From Aedes albopictus (Eukaryota; Arthropoda; Insecta; Diptera; Culicidae): a stretch of 64,000 nucleotides of DNA. This document shows, piece after piece, positions 1-10,565 of the stretch. The position numbers were made by a program, and so were the translations under genes. The stretch is from positions 296,275,080-296,339,079 of the forward strand of contig NC_085136.1 in assembly GCF_035046485.1 (NCBI RefSeq), given 5' to 3'. The notes below the pieces were generated by a model, which saw only the letters and a program-made list of their open reading frames with translations, was not told the DNA's origin and searched no databases. How positions within the stretch are numbered: the first letter of the stretch is position 1; every line of letters starts with the position of its first letter.

Positions 1-22
1 AAACAAAGCGTCTTCCTTATAA

Positions 23-187
23 GGGGCCATGCACAAATTACGTCACGCTTTTAGGGGGGAGGGGGGTTTTGCATAACGTGACCATCCATACAAAAATTTT
101 TAAGGTCCCATACAAAAAGTGTGACAAAGGGGGGAGGGGGGGTTGAAAATGGTCGATTTTTGCGTGACATATTTTGTGTATCACCCC
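23..187. mobile_element. Palindromic MITE, TAA target duplication (copy 1)
   Basis: Ends are inverted copies of each other (GGGGCCATGCACAAATTACG at the left; the right end read backwards is GGGGTGATACACAAAATATG) and the element is flanked by TAA at 20-22 and 188-190. Two G-rich blocks of the type GGGGGAGGGGGG lie symmetrically inside the arms. A 3-bp TAA/TWA duplication is typical of PIF/Harbinger elements, so a Harbinger-type non-autonomous MITE is likely. It was inserted into the RNase H part of the gypsy remnant that follows. Confidence 0.8.
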
Positions 188-190
188 TAA

Positions 191-1125
191 CATCTTGTGA
201 AATTTCGTGACCGTAAAAATCATCGCCAGAGTCTTCATCTCAAGGCTGAACGTAGTTAGCTTCTGCTGGCGTCGATGAGCGAGATGCGTGTGCGATGACC
301 TTGATCTCTTCAGTTGAAAAAAAAAACAACGATGCATCATAACGGCTCCCAAACCGAATTTGGAAGCGTCGCCGGTAACAATGATCTCCTAGCAAGATTA
401 GAAATGGGTCAGCTGCAAATTCGATTGAAGAATGGTTTTGAACCATTTGTCAACAACTTTTCGATGACATACTTCCGACCAAATCAATCGGACATACTTA
501 TTAAGCAGATTGACCGTGGACGATCGGAGCTCCTTCATTTGCTAGACAAACCGGCCGTAATAGTCCACGACACCACGGGAGGATCTAAACTTCTGAACAT
601 CTTAAGGAGGGGGCATTTCAAAAATGGCTTCAGTCTTCACTGGATCGAGGAGGATGGCATCTTTGCTCACGATATGCCCGAGGAACTGGATCTTCGGAAT
701 TGCAAAACGACACTTCTCGATCTTCGGGTGAAAATCATACTCACGTATTCGTTCCAGAACTGCTTAAAGAGACCTGTCATGCTCTTTCCTGATTTGACCA
801 GCAAAGAGGGTGTCACCCTAGTAAGGTTTGACTCTGGGAATACCAGCAACCATGCACTCAATTATGGGCTGGAACGCTCCGTATGCCGACCTGACTCCAG
901 GTGGAATACGGTTGTAATGGAGAAGTCCTCGACGAGTGTTCACCGTGAGTAGTTTCCTTGAACTTTTCTCGACTTCAACTGCAGGTAGGCATCTGACAAA
1001 TCGAGATGGGTGAAGTAACGGAAACCAGTTAACTCGGCAAAAATATCATCTGCATGGGGCAGCGGACGACTTTCGGACTGCAACGCTTCATTCAGGCCAG
1101 TGGAATAGTCAGAGCCGAGATGTAG
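191..1125 (-). pseudogene. Ty3/gypsy reverse transcriptase-RNase H remnant
   Basis: Conceptual minus-strand translation in several frames gives typical Ty3/gypsy RT landmarks in order: DYSTGLNEAL and YFTHLDLSDAYLQ near 1110-985, LLTVNTRRG then PPGVRSAYGAFQ near 950-870, IQFLGHIVSKD near 690-650, and an RNase H start with VTGDASKFGLGAV and AHASRSSTPAE near 370-250. The normal enzyme is part of the Pol polyprotein that copies element RNA. Here it is dead: frames change many times, stops occur, and the catalytic YxDD segment is lost in a frameshifted, shortened stretch around 840-720. The plus-strand frame over 314-952 is an antisense shadow. The 3' end is cut by the MITE at 23-187. Confidence 0.85.
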
Positions 1126-1279
1126 TCTGCCTTTTGCATGACGACTGTTGGTTCTGCCTAATCATAAAATTGGACAAGAATTATTATGTTGTTGTCTTCG
1201 AGAGGCTGGAGTTCCAATTCAACCTTCGGTACTGCGAAGTAGGCTACATGAAGCTTCGGACGTGCTTCCGGCTGAATGT

Positions 1280-1665
1280 AAAGCTTCACCTGGGCCTTGG
1301 TACATCGGCCGAGGGTGCTTTGGGAACCTTCAGGAAGCTGACGCTTGAGTTGCTCCACGGAATCACTCGGTCGTTGGGTAACTGCAGGTCGCACAGATTC
1401 ATGAGGTCGCTACCAAGCACGTCCAACTCAGGGTTATTTGCAACAGAATTAATTCTTCTCTTAGTAACGTCCTTGATCGTGACGCCTGTGCAGATTTCCA
1501 TGAAAAGCTCGAGACTCTCATCAGATGCTAATACCGCTTGCTCCTCCGTTGCGAAAGCTGTTGGTCCTTCGATGATGTTTCATGTCTGCTCCCAGATGAC
1601 GGTGATGTTAGATGCGGAATCGTGTTGGAGCTGGAGCTGGATGTCACGCCTGGAATGACGAACAT
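1280..1665 (-). pseudogene. Ty3/gypsy aspartic protease region remnant
   Basis: Minus-strand translation contains QLDSASNITV, a degenerate form of the retrotransposon protease entry motif (normally D-T/S-G/A near the start), followed about 60 residues later by NPELDVLGSDLM, which resembles the second conserved protease block where ILG precedes the linker to RT. The catalytic triad is altered (DSA with following N) and the frame shifts near 1500. It sits between the zinc-knuckle Gag end and the RT, the normal gag-protease-RT order. Homologous to the fragment at 4075-4360. Confidence 0.7.
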
Positions 1666-1929
1666 GGGCCATATCCAAGTCAGGATGGTTGTAGCAAAAC
1701 GAGGGTGACCGGGTGACGTGGATGGGATCCTGTCTTTTCTGGTGTTAGCGACTGTAGAGAGAGCGAATCGGAAACCGCAGAGACAGGGTATACAAGTTTT
1801 GTGTTTATTAGCTTTTTTGTGACTTGTACGCTGATGCTTCGCGGCACTTCTCCTAGACTTCAATTCTGTGCTTCAATTGTTCCTTCGGTTTGGATATCTG
1901 AGCTTCGTGGTGGATTTCTTCGAAGTTAA

Positions 1930-2140
1930 GGGCTTGTCACTGGAAACCTTCCTTGTGACCTTTACACTTCACGCAGATGTGATCTGTGGAAGGGTAGTCA
2001 CGAATGTAGTGAAAAACACCGCATTTCCAGATGGGAATCCTTTTCACAGGCTTCTTCTGGTTTCGAGTGATGGCGTTGCCACATCGGGTATCCTTGCTTT
2101 CCACTATCTGCGCAGATTTACCATCCGATAGCACTCCTTC
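1930..2140 (-). pseudogene. Ty3/gypsy Gag zinc-knuckle end
   Basis: Minus-strand translation gives WKCGVFHYIRDYP followed by HICVKCKGHKEGF, a decayed pair of zinc knuckles of the kind that close the Gag of insect Ty3/gypsy elements and bind the element RNA. Several ligand cysteines are replaced or lost. It belongs to the same remnant as the protease and RT downstream. Upstream Gag sequence resumes at 3845-4075, beyond an hAT-like element and a MITE that inserted later. Confidence 0.65.
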
Positions 2141-2363
2141 TCTTTGTCGTGAACTCAGCCGTTTTATACTTCTGAAATCAAAATTCGGATAAACTTTTTA
2201 ACGCGTCCCTTCTAAATTGATAATTTTTACCTACGTCCGTTACCCGCAAACTTAACCAACAGAATGAGGAAAATTGCGCCCACATTTCTTCCGAACCCTT
2301 TCAAAAGCTATCGCCGTCTTGCTCTCACATATACATCTCCTATCCTAACTGATGCCCGTACGT

Positions 2364-3442
2364 TAAAGTGACCAGACGTCCCGGATTGTGCGGGACAGTC
2401 CCGGATTCAAGCTAGTCGTCCCGCACTGCAAAGTGTCCCGGAAATGTTCCGGATTTCAACAATTAAAATGTCGTTTTCTTGACAAACATGTTGAATTGTT
2501 TCTGTTCTTCTGAAAATCAATCTTTAGACAAATGTAAATAGGTAAAACAAAGTTTAACCAGGCTTACAATTGTTTTAGAATTTTGAGGATTTTAATCTGA
2601 CATTGTATAAAGTAAAGGCAGAGTTGTTGGGAGAAAGATGAAGGTAAAATTTGGTTTTCATAAGCCCTTCACACTGAAGTGGACTAAGCTGACTGAACAT
2701 TTTTGAATCTCTGCAAGTGAATTTAAAAGTGTCTCACCAGAACCTTTGTTCATTTTTTTTTCAAAAATTTCAAATGAATTTCCAGTAACAATCCACAGGG
2801 CTTTTTTATAGAAATATCTGTATGAACCCGTCAGAAAAAATCTTAAGAGAAACATGCCTACATGGCTACTTGATTCGTGAAAGATTACATACAGGATTCC
2901 CCTTGTCAGATTTTCGGAAATGATCGAAAGATTTCCATAGAAGTATATGGTGGATCACTCTGCAAACTCCACCGGTGGTAGATTTTTTTAGCTACAAATG
3001 GAAAGAATTCCAGGAAACAAATATCTTTTTTAGAAACGTTTATTCTTATAAAGTTTGATAAAGATACACTTCATATTTGTGATGAAAATATTGGAGAATT
3101 GTTTCAGAATACTTTCCAAGAAATGTTTTGGAAAATGTTCTCCAGTAATCCACCAGTACTTTACATTTGAATGCAACTAAAAAATTCCCATAGTTTTGTC
3201 AAAAACTCATTCCTAAATTTTCTCCAGCTATCTCTTCAATGGTTTGGCAGAAATTTTCCATGAAAAAAATTCAGACATTTAGAAAAAAAATGCTTGTTTT
3301 CCAAATTCCATAATTTCCTTGTTGAGATCTAATACTAATACAGAAATAAATTCCCTAACAGTCCCTGGCTTTCCAGGTAAACGACATCCTGGTTTAGTAA
3401 AACTGTGTCCCGCATCAGAGCAAAATATATCTGGTCACTTTA
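2364..3442. mobile_element. hAT-like element, 8-bp target duplication
   Basis: The left end begins TAAAGTGACCAGACGTCCCG and the right end closes with TCTGGTCACTTTA, so the terminal inverted repeat is about 12 bp. It is flanked by perfect 8-bp duplications CCGTACGT at 2356-2363 and 3443-3450. An 8-bp duplication with a T/C-A-x-x-G start fits the hAT superfamily. Subterminal CCCGG/GTCCCG motifs are repeated near both ends. No transposase frame is visible in the 1079 bp, so it is non-autonomous. It splits the gypsy Gag region. Confidence 0.8.
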
Positions 3443-3620
3443 CCGTACGTCCAATCTTTGTTGCTTTACTCACTCTTTCTCACTATCCATTCAAAAGTTT
3501 CACGAACACTTCCCATCACTCTGCTTGACGCTATCTCCTTTTCACCCTCTTCATTCACCTACTGAAAGAATGAAGAGTCAACTTTCTGCACAAAAGCAAG
3601 CGCACGCATGCGACATCTAA

Positions 3621-3778
3621 GGGAACGTTCAAAAATTACGTCCAACATTTGGGGGAGGGGGGGGGGTCTAGAAAAGTGTGACAGTACGTGTATTGGGTAT
3701 AGGAAAAGTGCGTGACAGAGGGGGGAGGGGGGGTCTAGAAATCCCGAAAAACGATGGACGTAATATTTGAATCTTCCC
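3621..3778. mobile_element. Palindromic MITE, TAA target duplication (copy 2)
   Basis: Flanked by TAA at 3618-3620 and 3779-3781. The left end GGGAACGTTCAAAAATTACG is inverted at the right end (GGACGTAATATTTGAATCTT, then CCC). It has the same internal G-rich double block and GTGTGAC/GTGACAG motifs as copy 1. Confidence 0.8.
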
Positions 3779-3844
3779 TAATCATCATGATCATCAATGC
3801 CTGTCAACGCTAATCTAGTACTTCTCGAAAGCACGCTCAACTAA

Positions 3845-4072
3845 TTTCAATCAATTACTTAGCACATTCAGTACACTCTTGATTCTCCAACGTGACTTTA
3901 CTATCTGCTCCTTCAGCTTCGGCCGCTATCTCGTTTACTTCTAGCTTGGAATTCAACCTGACACGGATGTCTGTGTCATACGGCGATTGTAGTCCACAGA
4001 TGAATCGTAAAACCTTGAATTGATCGCATGAAAGCTTTGAGATTTGGAATGATTCACGTTCATCATTGCCGC
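3845..4072 (-). pseudogene. Ty3/gypsy Gag fragment
   Basis: Minus-strand translation reads SCDQFKVLRFICGLQSPYD and then DIRVRLNSKLE, matching the conserved Gag stretch of mosquito Ty3/gypsy elements (QFK...GLQSP...D.RTRLL.KLE). It is separated from the zinc-knuckle part at 1930-2140 only by a MITE (3621-3778) and an hAT-like element (2364-3442), so these pieces were one Gag gene. No protein is expected from it. Confidence 0.65.
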
Positions 4073-4360
4073 ATATGAAGGAACAGTTCTATGGGGTCGC
4101 TGCCAAGCACGTTCAAATCAGGGTTATCTGCAACATAAATTATTCTTCCCTTAGTAACGTCCTCGATCGTGATATCCGTCCGCGTTGCTCTTGAACTAAT
4201 GAAGGTAGTGGTATCAAACGGCAAGCCTCGTTGGATAAATGTACAACTCGTGCTGAAAAAATAATCTTTTTGCAACTCATTTCATAAATACCTATATTAG
4301 GTTTGAACGCACCAGAAGTACGTTCTGGTCTTATAAGCAACGGTGGGAAAACCATCCGGT
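4073..4360 (-). pseudogene. Second Ty3/gypsy protease fragment, out of order
   Basis: Minus-strand translation contains ITIEDVTKGRIIYVADNP then LNVLGSDPIELF, clearly homologous to the protease region at 1280-1500 (VTIKDVTKRRINSVANNP, LDVLGSDLM). On the minus strand this protease piece lies upstream of the Gag piece, which is the wrong order for one element. It therefore comes from a second copy or from a rearrangement, with a junction near 4072. Confidence 0.7.
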
Positions 4361-5170
4361 GATCTTTCCTGTACCCCCAAAGGAACGAGTCACGAAGTCC
4401 GTAGTCACAATACTAGATAGTTAACATCTTCTAGCTATGCTTTATGGTTGTTCCATGGAGACGATGGGCTTGGCGGCAGTGGGAATGTTAGGTCGGAAAA
4501 ATAGTTCCTACTCCTCCGTTGGCGTCTCAGTCCCCGACTACCTGAGCTTGTAATATTTTATAAGATTGCCGACAAGGAACCAAAACAACCCTAAAAATAA
4601 TAAATAATTAATTATTGACAGAAAGTATAGCGATAATTAAAAAAACTCATTTCTCTTTGCGATTATCAGTTGTTACACTTCAAAATTTAGGTGAGTCTAT
4701 TTACTTAGAGTTCATAGGGTATGAGTGCCATAAGTAATGTCATGTCCCAAATTCATCTTATTCGAAAACAAACGAAACAAACGATTACGGCACCGATTGA
4801 TTCCGTTCGTTTTGTTTTCAAACGTGCTCATTTCTAACAATAAATACAAAAAAAAAAACCAAACAAATAGCGCAAACAAAAGATTGAATGTTTTTAGTAG
4901 GACGAAAATGTGAACTAAACATGCTAAATAAGGGAACCAATTCCCTATTTGAAAATAAAAACGGTAAAATATGTCAATTCCTCATTTATCATATAACTAA
5001 AAACCGATGATGAAAAATCAGAGGGGTGTGTGCAAGACACAACCGCATGACGTAAACTACGTAAAACGTAAAATATTTAGTAAATATCTGTATGTAATAC
5101 ACATTTTAAGAATTTTCGGCAAAAATTACTGGTAATTACAGATATTAAATATTTTGTAATTTTGTAATTG
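4361..5170. other. No recognised gene
   Basis: AT-rich non-coding sequence. The only structure seen is an imperfect hairpin near 4760-4822 (GAAAACAAACGAAAC against GTTCGTTTTGTTTTC). No transposon end or open frame of note. Confidence 0.4.
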
Positions 5171-5452
5171 CAGAGATCTTATTCAAATTTGTCAACACTG
5201 GTTAACAATTTTCATTTTTAGGCAAACCAGCAAATTGTAGAAGAAATTTCACTCAGTTTTCTAATAAATTCCCATTTAATATTAATCTTTTGCCGCCCGG
5301 TTTAGCTCCGAAGAAGAAGATTCTTCCCAGTTGACATGACCAACCGCTCGCTATGAGAGAATGCGAATGGGCCACCCCGTTACTGCTACGTTTCTGGCGG
5401 TGCGTTTGCCGCGAGAATTCGGTTTTAACTCTAGCAGAAAATTCAAAATTGT

Positions 5453-5468
5453 AGCCCTAAGAAGGGCT
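5453..5468 (-). terminator. Histone-type 3' hairpin candidate 1
   Basis: Minus strand AGCCCT-TCTT-AGGGCT: a perfect 6-bp stem with a 4-base loop, preceded by AAC and followed by ACAA. Metazoan histone mRNA stem-loops have a 6-bp stem, a 4-base loop of type HHUH and A/C-rich flanks. This copy fits the loop rule; the outer pair is A-T instead of G-C. Confidence 0.4.
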
Positions 5469-5955
5469 GTTTACATTTGATTTCGCAAAACCAAATCTGT
5501 TCAACAGCAAGGAGGGATTTCTTCCTTCGATGATGGTGCTGCATCCGATGATGAAAATTTTTCCGCGTGCTGCTGTACCCATCCGCAACCGCACTGGGAG
5601 ATTTCGAATGAGCCACCGCCGATGACCCGGCGTTAGCTTTCTGTGTGCGGGACAACCGTTCGACTCGGCGACCAAAGCAAACTGAACTCCGCTTCCTGGC
5701 TATGCTTCTGCGTCGATGGGTCAAGCGGTTAAAATCTCTCCGATGAAAATTCCCAGTTGCTGCGTCATGCCTATTCATTACCGCACTAGGGAAATGTGAA
5801 TAAGCCACCATCGCCGCTGCTACTCGGTTGCCGGTGGTGCGTCTATCGCGCTCGGCAGCGCTTTCGCTGTAGTTGGTTTTAATGTGTCGGCACTTACGTG
5901 TTTTCGCTTTCTAGGATAATTCTGAATGAACTCTTGTGCAGAAATTCAAAATTGT

Positions 5956-5971
5956 AGCCCTCACAAGGGCT
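5956..5971 (-). terminator. Histone-type 3' hairpin candidate 2
   Basis: Minus strand AGCCCT-TGTG-AGGGCT, perfect 6-bp stem, flanked by AAAC before and ACAA after. The loop departs from the HHUH rule. Confidence 0.35.
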
Positions 5972-6198
5972 GTTTAAATTTGATTTTGCAACACCAAAAT
6001 GTATTCCACTTTCAGCAGGGATTTCTTCCTTAGGCAAAGTTGTTGGATCCGATGTTGAAATTTCCATTTCGTTGCTGCCGTGCTCATCCGCTACCGCACT
6101 GAGAGAATGCGAATGAGCCACCCCGCTGCTGCTACGTTGCTGGCGGTGCGTCTGCCGCGAGAATTCGGTTTTAACTCTAGCAGAAAATTCAGAATTGT

Positions 6199-6214
6199 AG
6201 CCCCGATAAGGGCT
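6199..6214 (-). terminator. Histone-type 3' hairpin candidate 3
   Basis: Minus strand AGCCCT-TATC-GGGGCT. The innermost pair is lost (T opposite G); flanks AAAC and ACAA are kept. Confidence 0.3.
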
Positions 6215-6501
6215 GTTTAAATTTGGTTTCGCAAAACCAAATCTGTTTACTGTTGAGGGATTGCTTCCTTCAATGATGGCGCTGGATCCGAAGGTGAAAA
6301 TTTTTCCGCGTGCTGCCGTACCCATCCGCAACCGCACTGGGAAATTTCGAATGAGCCACCACCGATGAACCGGCGTTAGCTTTCGGTGTGCGAGACAACC
6401 GTTCGACTCGGCGACCAAAGCAAACTGAACTCCGCTTCCCGGCGATGCTTCTGCGTCGATAGGTCAAAGAATAATGAGCGAAGATGAGAAGAAGCAGTTT
6501 C

Positions 6502-6546
6502 CTTTTATACTGCACAAAGGTGGATTCCCCTCTTGAACGTGATTGG
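6502..6546 (-). promoter_or_regulatory. TATA/CCAAT promoter-like block, unit A
   Basis: On the minus strand CCAATCACGTTC (6546-6535) is followed by TATAAAAGG (6509-6501) and then ACTGCTTCTTCTCATC, which is the expected distance for a start site. The same three blocks in the same order and spacing recur at 7458-7506, which argues for a conserved promoter rather than chance. Confidence 0.55.
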
Positions 6547-7090
6547 TTTGATACGAGGGGAGTCAAAATCAATGATGCCATACAAATTTATCTGTTATCA
6601 TCTATTTTTGCGGAATATTCAAAATAATTTAAAATGATAATTATTAGCCTTTTCCTGAACAGTAGACTTAGGATTAACCAATATTATAATATTTGAATAT
6701 TTGAAATTCGAAAATTCTTATGGAAATTTGGCAACGCTGGTTAACAATTTTCATTTTCCAGTAAACCAGCAAATTTTTCTAAGTTGGGCAAATTTCTATT
6801 TGATGCGCGCATAAGTTTATACACAGTACATTGAATTTAGAACTGATTCGACATCAAGCGGTCAAATTCTTTCCGATGAAAATTCCCAGTTGCTGTGTCA
6901 TGCCTATCCGCTACCGCACTGGGGAAATTCGAATGAGCCATCATCGCCGCTGCTACTCGGTTGCTGTTGGTGCGTCTACCGCGCACGGCAGCGCTTTCGC
7001 TGTAGTTGGTTGTCGGCACTTACGTGTTTGCTTTAAACACGTGTTTGCTAATAATTCTGAATGAACTCTTATGCAGAAATTTAAAATTGT

Positions 7091-7106
7091 AGCCCTCACA
7101 AGGGCT
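7091..7106 (-). terminator. Histone-type 3' hairpin candidate 4
   Basis: Minus strand AGCCCT-TGTG-AGGGCT with flanks AAAT and ACAA, followed by ATTTTAAATTTCTGC as in candidates 1-3. It is the only hairpin in unit B and lies about 350 bp downstream of its TATA block. Confidence 0.35.
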
Positions 7107-7457
7107 ATTTAAATTTGATGTCGCCACACCAAAATATATTCCACTTTCAGGAGGGATATTTGCCTCCGGCGAAGGTGTTAGATCCGATGTTGAAATTTCC
7201 ATTCCGTTGCTGCCGGGCGCATCCGCTACCGCACTGGGAACACACGATTGAGCCACCACCGCCGGTGCTGCTTGGTTGCTGACGGCACGTCCAACGCGCT
7301 CGACAGTGGGAAGCAGAATGGGAGAGCGAAAATGCTCTTTCCCGCTCCACCGCGGTCGACGCTCGGAAGAATACTAACTCAGACCGGCAGCGCTCTGCCG
7401 ATGCGTTCCCATCGAGTAGTCGAAGAGGACTGATGGAAGATGAGAAGAAGCAGTAAT

Positions 7458-7506
7458 CTTTTATACTGCCCGTTTCTTCCTCAAACTTGTGCTCGCACGT
7501 GATTGG
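7458..7506 (-). promoter_or_regulatory. TATA/CCAAT promoter-like block, unit B
   Basis: Minus strand: CCAATCACGTGC, then GGCAGTATAAAAG, then ACTGCTTCTTCTCATC. It matches the block at 6502-6546. The CACGTG E-box overlapping the CCAAT element is present here but not in unit A. Confidence 0.55.
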
Positions 7507-8982
7507 CTGGATAAAATTAAAACATGGGTTCACTATTTCCAAATTTTCAATAGTTAGTTATTGAAAATAGTATCTTTTGTGTATTGTAGAAAATTGTTAT
7601 GAAGTTTTCCTATCGATTCGTGCTAAAATCCGAAAAATCCATCGATAACTTTTTGAGTTACAGTGGGGTTCCGATTTTGGCAACAAAATTTTTATTTTCA
7701 GTTGCCAAAACCGGAACCGTGCTAAAAACGGAATCTTTTTTCGTCAACATTTTTTTACATTTCTCTGTTTGTAAATGATCACATAATATGCCTAGTTACC
7801 GTTATGGAACCATACGACGATCTAACCCCGGAACAATAATAGTTTGATCATATTTTCGTAGAGCAGTTTGTAGCCTCATCACACTGCTACAAATGAATGG
7901 ATCTCTAAAATTAAATATCCTTATGCGTGTGTGTAGCTAGCAATATTTGTTACTTTTTTGAAACATAGTATATATTTTATGTGAACTCTTTTCATAAATG
8001 TCCTTTGTGTATTTATTACTGCATTAGTGACGTTAAAACACCTTGAAAACATTGAATCCATGATTATGTTGATTTTAGATATTAACTGCTGCTCAGAGAC
8101 TTTACAGGTAGTGTTTTTTTAGAAATGTAGAATGACAAACAGAACAGTCAATAATAGACTGTAGAAAATATTGAAGTTTAATGTTGCTTACAGTTGAGTG
8201 AGGCCTCAAAAACTTGGCCTTGTTTGCAAGGAAAGAAGGTGTAAGAATTAAGTTGTAAAGCAAAGAAGCAGCATTTACGTTGTCGCAAAAATAGATCATT
8301 CGTGAAAGATACAAACATGAAAATCATGAACAAATTCATCCAGTCTACACACGACCGCATAGTATAAAGAATGGGACAACAAAAAAGAAAAAAATGGCAG
8401 ACACTTAATTGGTGTATGTCCGCATATGCATCATCCCATTCAGCAATATTTGCAAACATTACGTCAGTTTGGCATTTTGAACCCAATGATAAAATTTCTT
8501 AAAGAAACAACAGAATTTCTGATCTATTTTGTAACATATTCACATAATATTCACGAAATTCAACAGGATTTGCTAAAAAAATCCCATCTTGTGTTATTTT
8601 GTGAAAACTCTGAAAAAGTTCTGGCAAAATTTCTGCAGGTGTTTCTGAAAAATGAATCTTGTGGATTTAATCCCTTTCGCAGCGAAATTCATGTGTAAAC
8701 TCATATAAAAATCTATGAAATTCTCGAAAAGAGCAATACAGACTAAACGACTCATAACAGAACAGCGAACACTAAGTCGACAGAGACCAGTACTCCACAA
8801 ACATTTTGGTCGTATATGCATCGAATAAACTGCTTTTAAATCTCGAGTGATCGCGCTGTTGTATTTTGTACAGCACGTTGAAATAATCTCGCTTTTTGTT
8901 CTCAGCAGCGCTTTTTGGTGCTGACGGTGGTGGCCAATCACGAGATTTACGGAAGGTTAACCTAACTTCAACTAAAAGTGGA

Positions 8983-9140
8983 GCGGACCTAGTGTGATGA
9001 TTAGAACACGTGACTATGACGCTAAGGACCCGGGATCGAATCCAACTCCCGACAAACTCACAAAAATGTGAGTTCTTCCTTAGTAAGGAAAGTAAAGCGT
9101 GGGTCCCGAGATGAACTAGCCTAGGGCTAAAAACTTCAAC
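8983..9140 (+). mobile_element. tRNA-derived SINE, tail shared with an RNase H-type LINE
   Basis: The head resembles a tRNA gene: an A-box-like GCGGACCTAGTGTGATGA, then the B box GGGATCGAATCC at 9032-9043. The tail CCCGAGATGAACTAGCC then TAGGGCTAAAAA (9105-9133) matches, with one mismatch, the 3' end of the minus-strand LINE at 46735-46772. SINEs of this design are transcribed by RNA polymerase III and moved by a partner LINE. Confidence 0.75.
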
Positions 9141-9654
9141 TAAAGTAACTGTTGTTTAGCTACTTCTGTTTTTTTAGGTATGCCTATGAACCATTTGGAC
9201 ATCCTGGTGAAACTTGTAATTTTTTAAGAGTCCCGGATGAATTTATTTGAATACTTCCTTGATGAATTCTGTGAGGATAAAATGAGTTTTTTTTTATATA
9301 TTTCTCGACGTCTGGAGATATTAACAGAGCCAAACAATCAGCCAAAATTTATCACTATTAGACAAATAGTGAGGTCGTACCCTTAAAGATTATGAAATGA
9401 TTCTCTCAAAGCAATTTTCCACCAAATTCTCTAAAGCAAAAGTACCTCCAGCGGACCCTTGTGCTCTCAAGGACAACACTTTCGCGTTGTAAGTTAATGA
9501 TCAGAGATTTAATTCCTAGCCCTGCCACCAACAACTTTTAGATAAGCCAAAATTATTTATTCTTTCGTCTCTATTCTAAGCAGCTGCTCTAACGAAAGGA
9601 TAATTCGATAACGCCCCTAGACTACATCATTGTCTACTGGACTGACAACCAATA

Positions 9655-9867
9655 CAGGTCGGACTCGATTATCCGGAGTCGGGTTCTGCAGCTTCCCAAA
9701 CATTTATCTTAGGAACGAAATGTTGTACGAAGCTGAAATTTTTATATTTTATCAAGCCAACTTTGATAAGTACTCAGTTAAAATTTCAACTTTGTACAAC
9801 ATTTCGTTCCTGAGAAATATGTTTGGGAAGCTGCGGAACCCGACTCCAGATAATCGAGTCCGACCTG
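9655..9867. mobile_element. Near-perfect palindromic MITE, TA duplication
   Basis: 213 bp. The left arm CAGGTCGGACTCGATTATCC and the right arm GATAATCGAGTCCGACCTG pair, and pairing continues inward through GGGTTC, GCAGCTTCCCAAACAT and ATGTTGTAC. Flanked by TA at 9653-9654 and 9868-9869. A TA duplication and CAG start suggest a pogo/Tc1-mariner relative. Confidence 0.8.
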
Positions 9868-10044
9868 TATTGACAACAATATGAACAAAAACACCGCGTG
9901 TTCATCATTCTACCGTCGTCTAAAGTAGAAAAGAAAGCAGTATCGAAGCTACAAGTGTTCGAACGAATAGTGGACAAATGACTAACTGCAAATGTGTGAG
10001 AAAGTGAATTTTAAAAACATACTTTGAACATCGAAGCCACAACT

Positions 10045-10275
10045 TATAAGTCGTGGATATTCACCATGGCCAATGGCCATGCTGAGGGTGGCGGGTTCAA
10101 TTCCCGGTCGGTCCAGAAACATTTTGTAAAATAAATTACCTTAACTTTCTTAGGCTTAGAATATCTTCTTGACTGGCGCACGATATACACATTAATATCT
10201 GTGGAAGTGATCATAGAACACTAAGCTGAGAAGCAGGCTTTGTCCTAGTTGGGACGTTATGCCAAAGAAGAAAGA
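10045..10275 (+). mobile_element. tRNA-derived SINE, tail shared with RTE LINE
   Basis: B box GGGTTCAATTCCC at 10093-10105 in a tRNA-like head. From about 10200 the sequence TGGAAGTGATCATAGAACAC and then GAGAAGCAGGCTTTGTCC to GGGACGTTATGCCA is nearly the same as the 3' tail of the RTE LINE at 20881-20942. It ends in a short GAA/AAAG tail. This looks like the Feilai type of Aedes SINE, though the family name is from memory. Confidence 0.75.
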
Positions 10276-10321
10276 TCTACTCGGTTTTGTGCACTCTGCA
10301 CATAATAAACAGTTGGACATA

Positions 10322-10565
10322 ATATAGCGCATTTAGTTCACCACTGGACTATCGCACTAGTTTTCACGAGTGCGAAAACGCTAATAAAAGTGCGCGATTG
10401 CGTCAAATCAACTCGGTGTCTTCAGAGCACTTGTTCTCCATAGATTGAAGAAATAGTGCGCCGAAGACATCAACCTGATTTGATGCAATCGCGCACTTTT
10501 ATTTACGTTTTCGCACTTATAATGTCGCAGTTCGCAGTCCAGTAGTGAACTAAATGCGGTATATG
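10322..10565. mobile_element. Palindromic MITE
   Basis: Long inverted repeat. GCATTTAGTTCACCACTGGAC at the left pairs with GTCCAGTAGTGAACTAAATGC at the right, and further in AAAAGTGCGCGATTGC pairs with GCAATCGCGCACTTTT. Exact ends and target duplication are not clear (ATA on both sides). Confidence 0.7.

Larger units (their letters stand above)
5172..7545 (-). repeat. Array of related promoter/hairpin units, possibly histone-gene derived
   Basis: Two long units (about 5172-6600 and 6720-7545) share their ends: both begin at the low-coordinate side with TGGTTAACAATTTTCATTTT and finish at the high side with a minus-strand CCAAT-TATAAAAG block. Inside, a GC-richer segment is repeated several times; minus-strand translations keep a motif like VAHS-x2-PSAVAD-x-G in different frames, near 5790, 5610, 6345, 6110, 6935 and 7250. 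Four short hairpins (listed separately) close subunits. Frames are broken between units and no protein family could be recognised. Either a decayed cluster of small intronless genes or an unfamiliar repetitive element. The histone link rests only on hairpin shape and promoter layout. Confidence 0.55.

Noticed and set aside
314..952. 212-residue plus-strand frame as a gene
   Set aside because: The minus strand of the same stretch shows Ty3/gypsy RT and RNase H motifs in order; the plus frame is its antisense shadow.
1134..1658. 174-residue plus-strand frame
   Set aside because: Antisense to the gypsy protease region.
5443..6581. Minus frames of 122, 174 and 103 residues as separate proteins
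   Set aside because: They are different frames of one repeated segment; the reading frame changes between repeats, so no single protein is supported.
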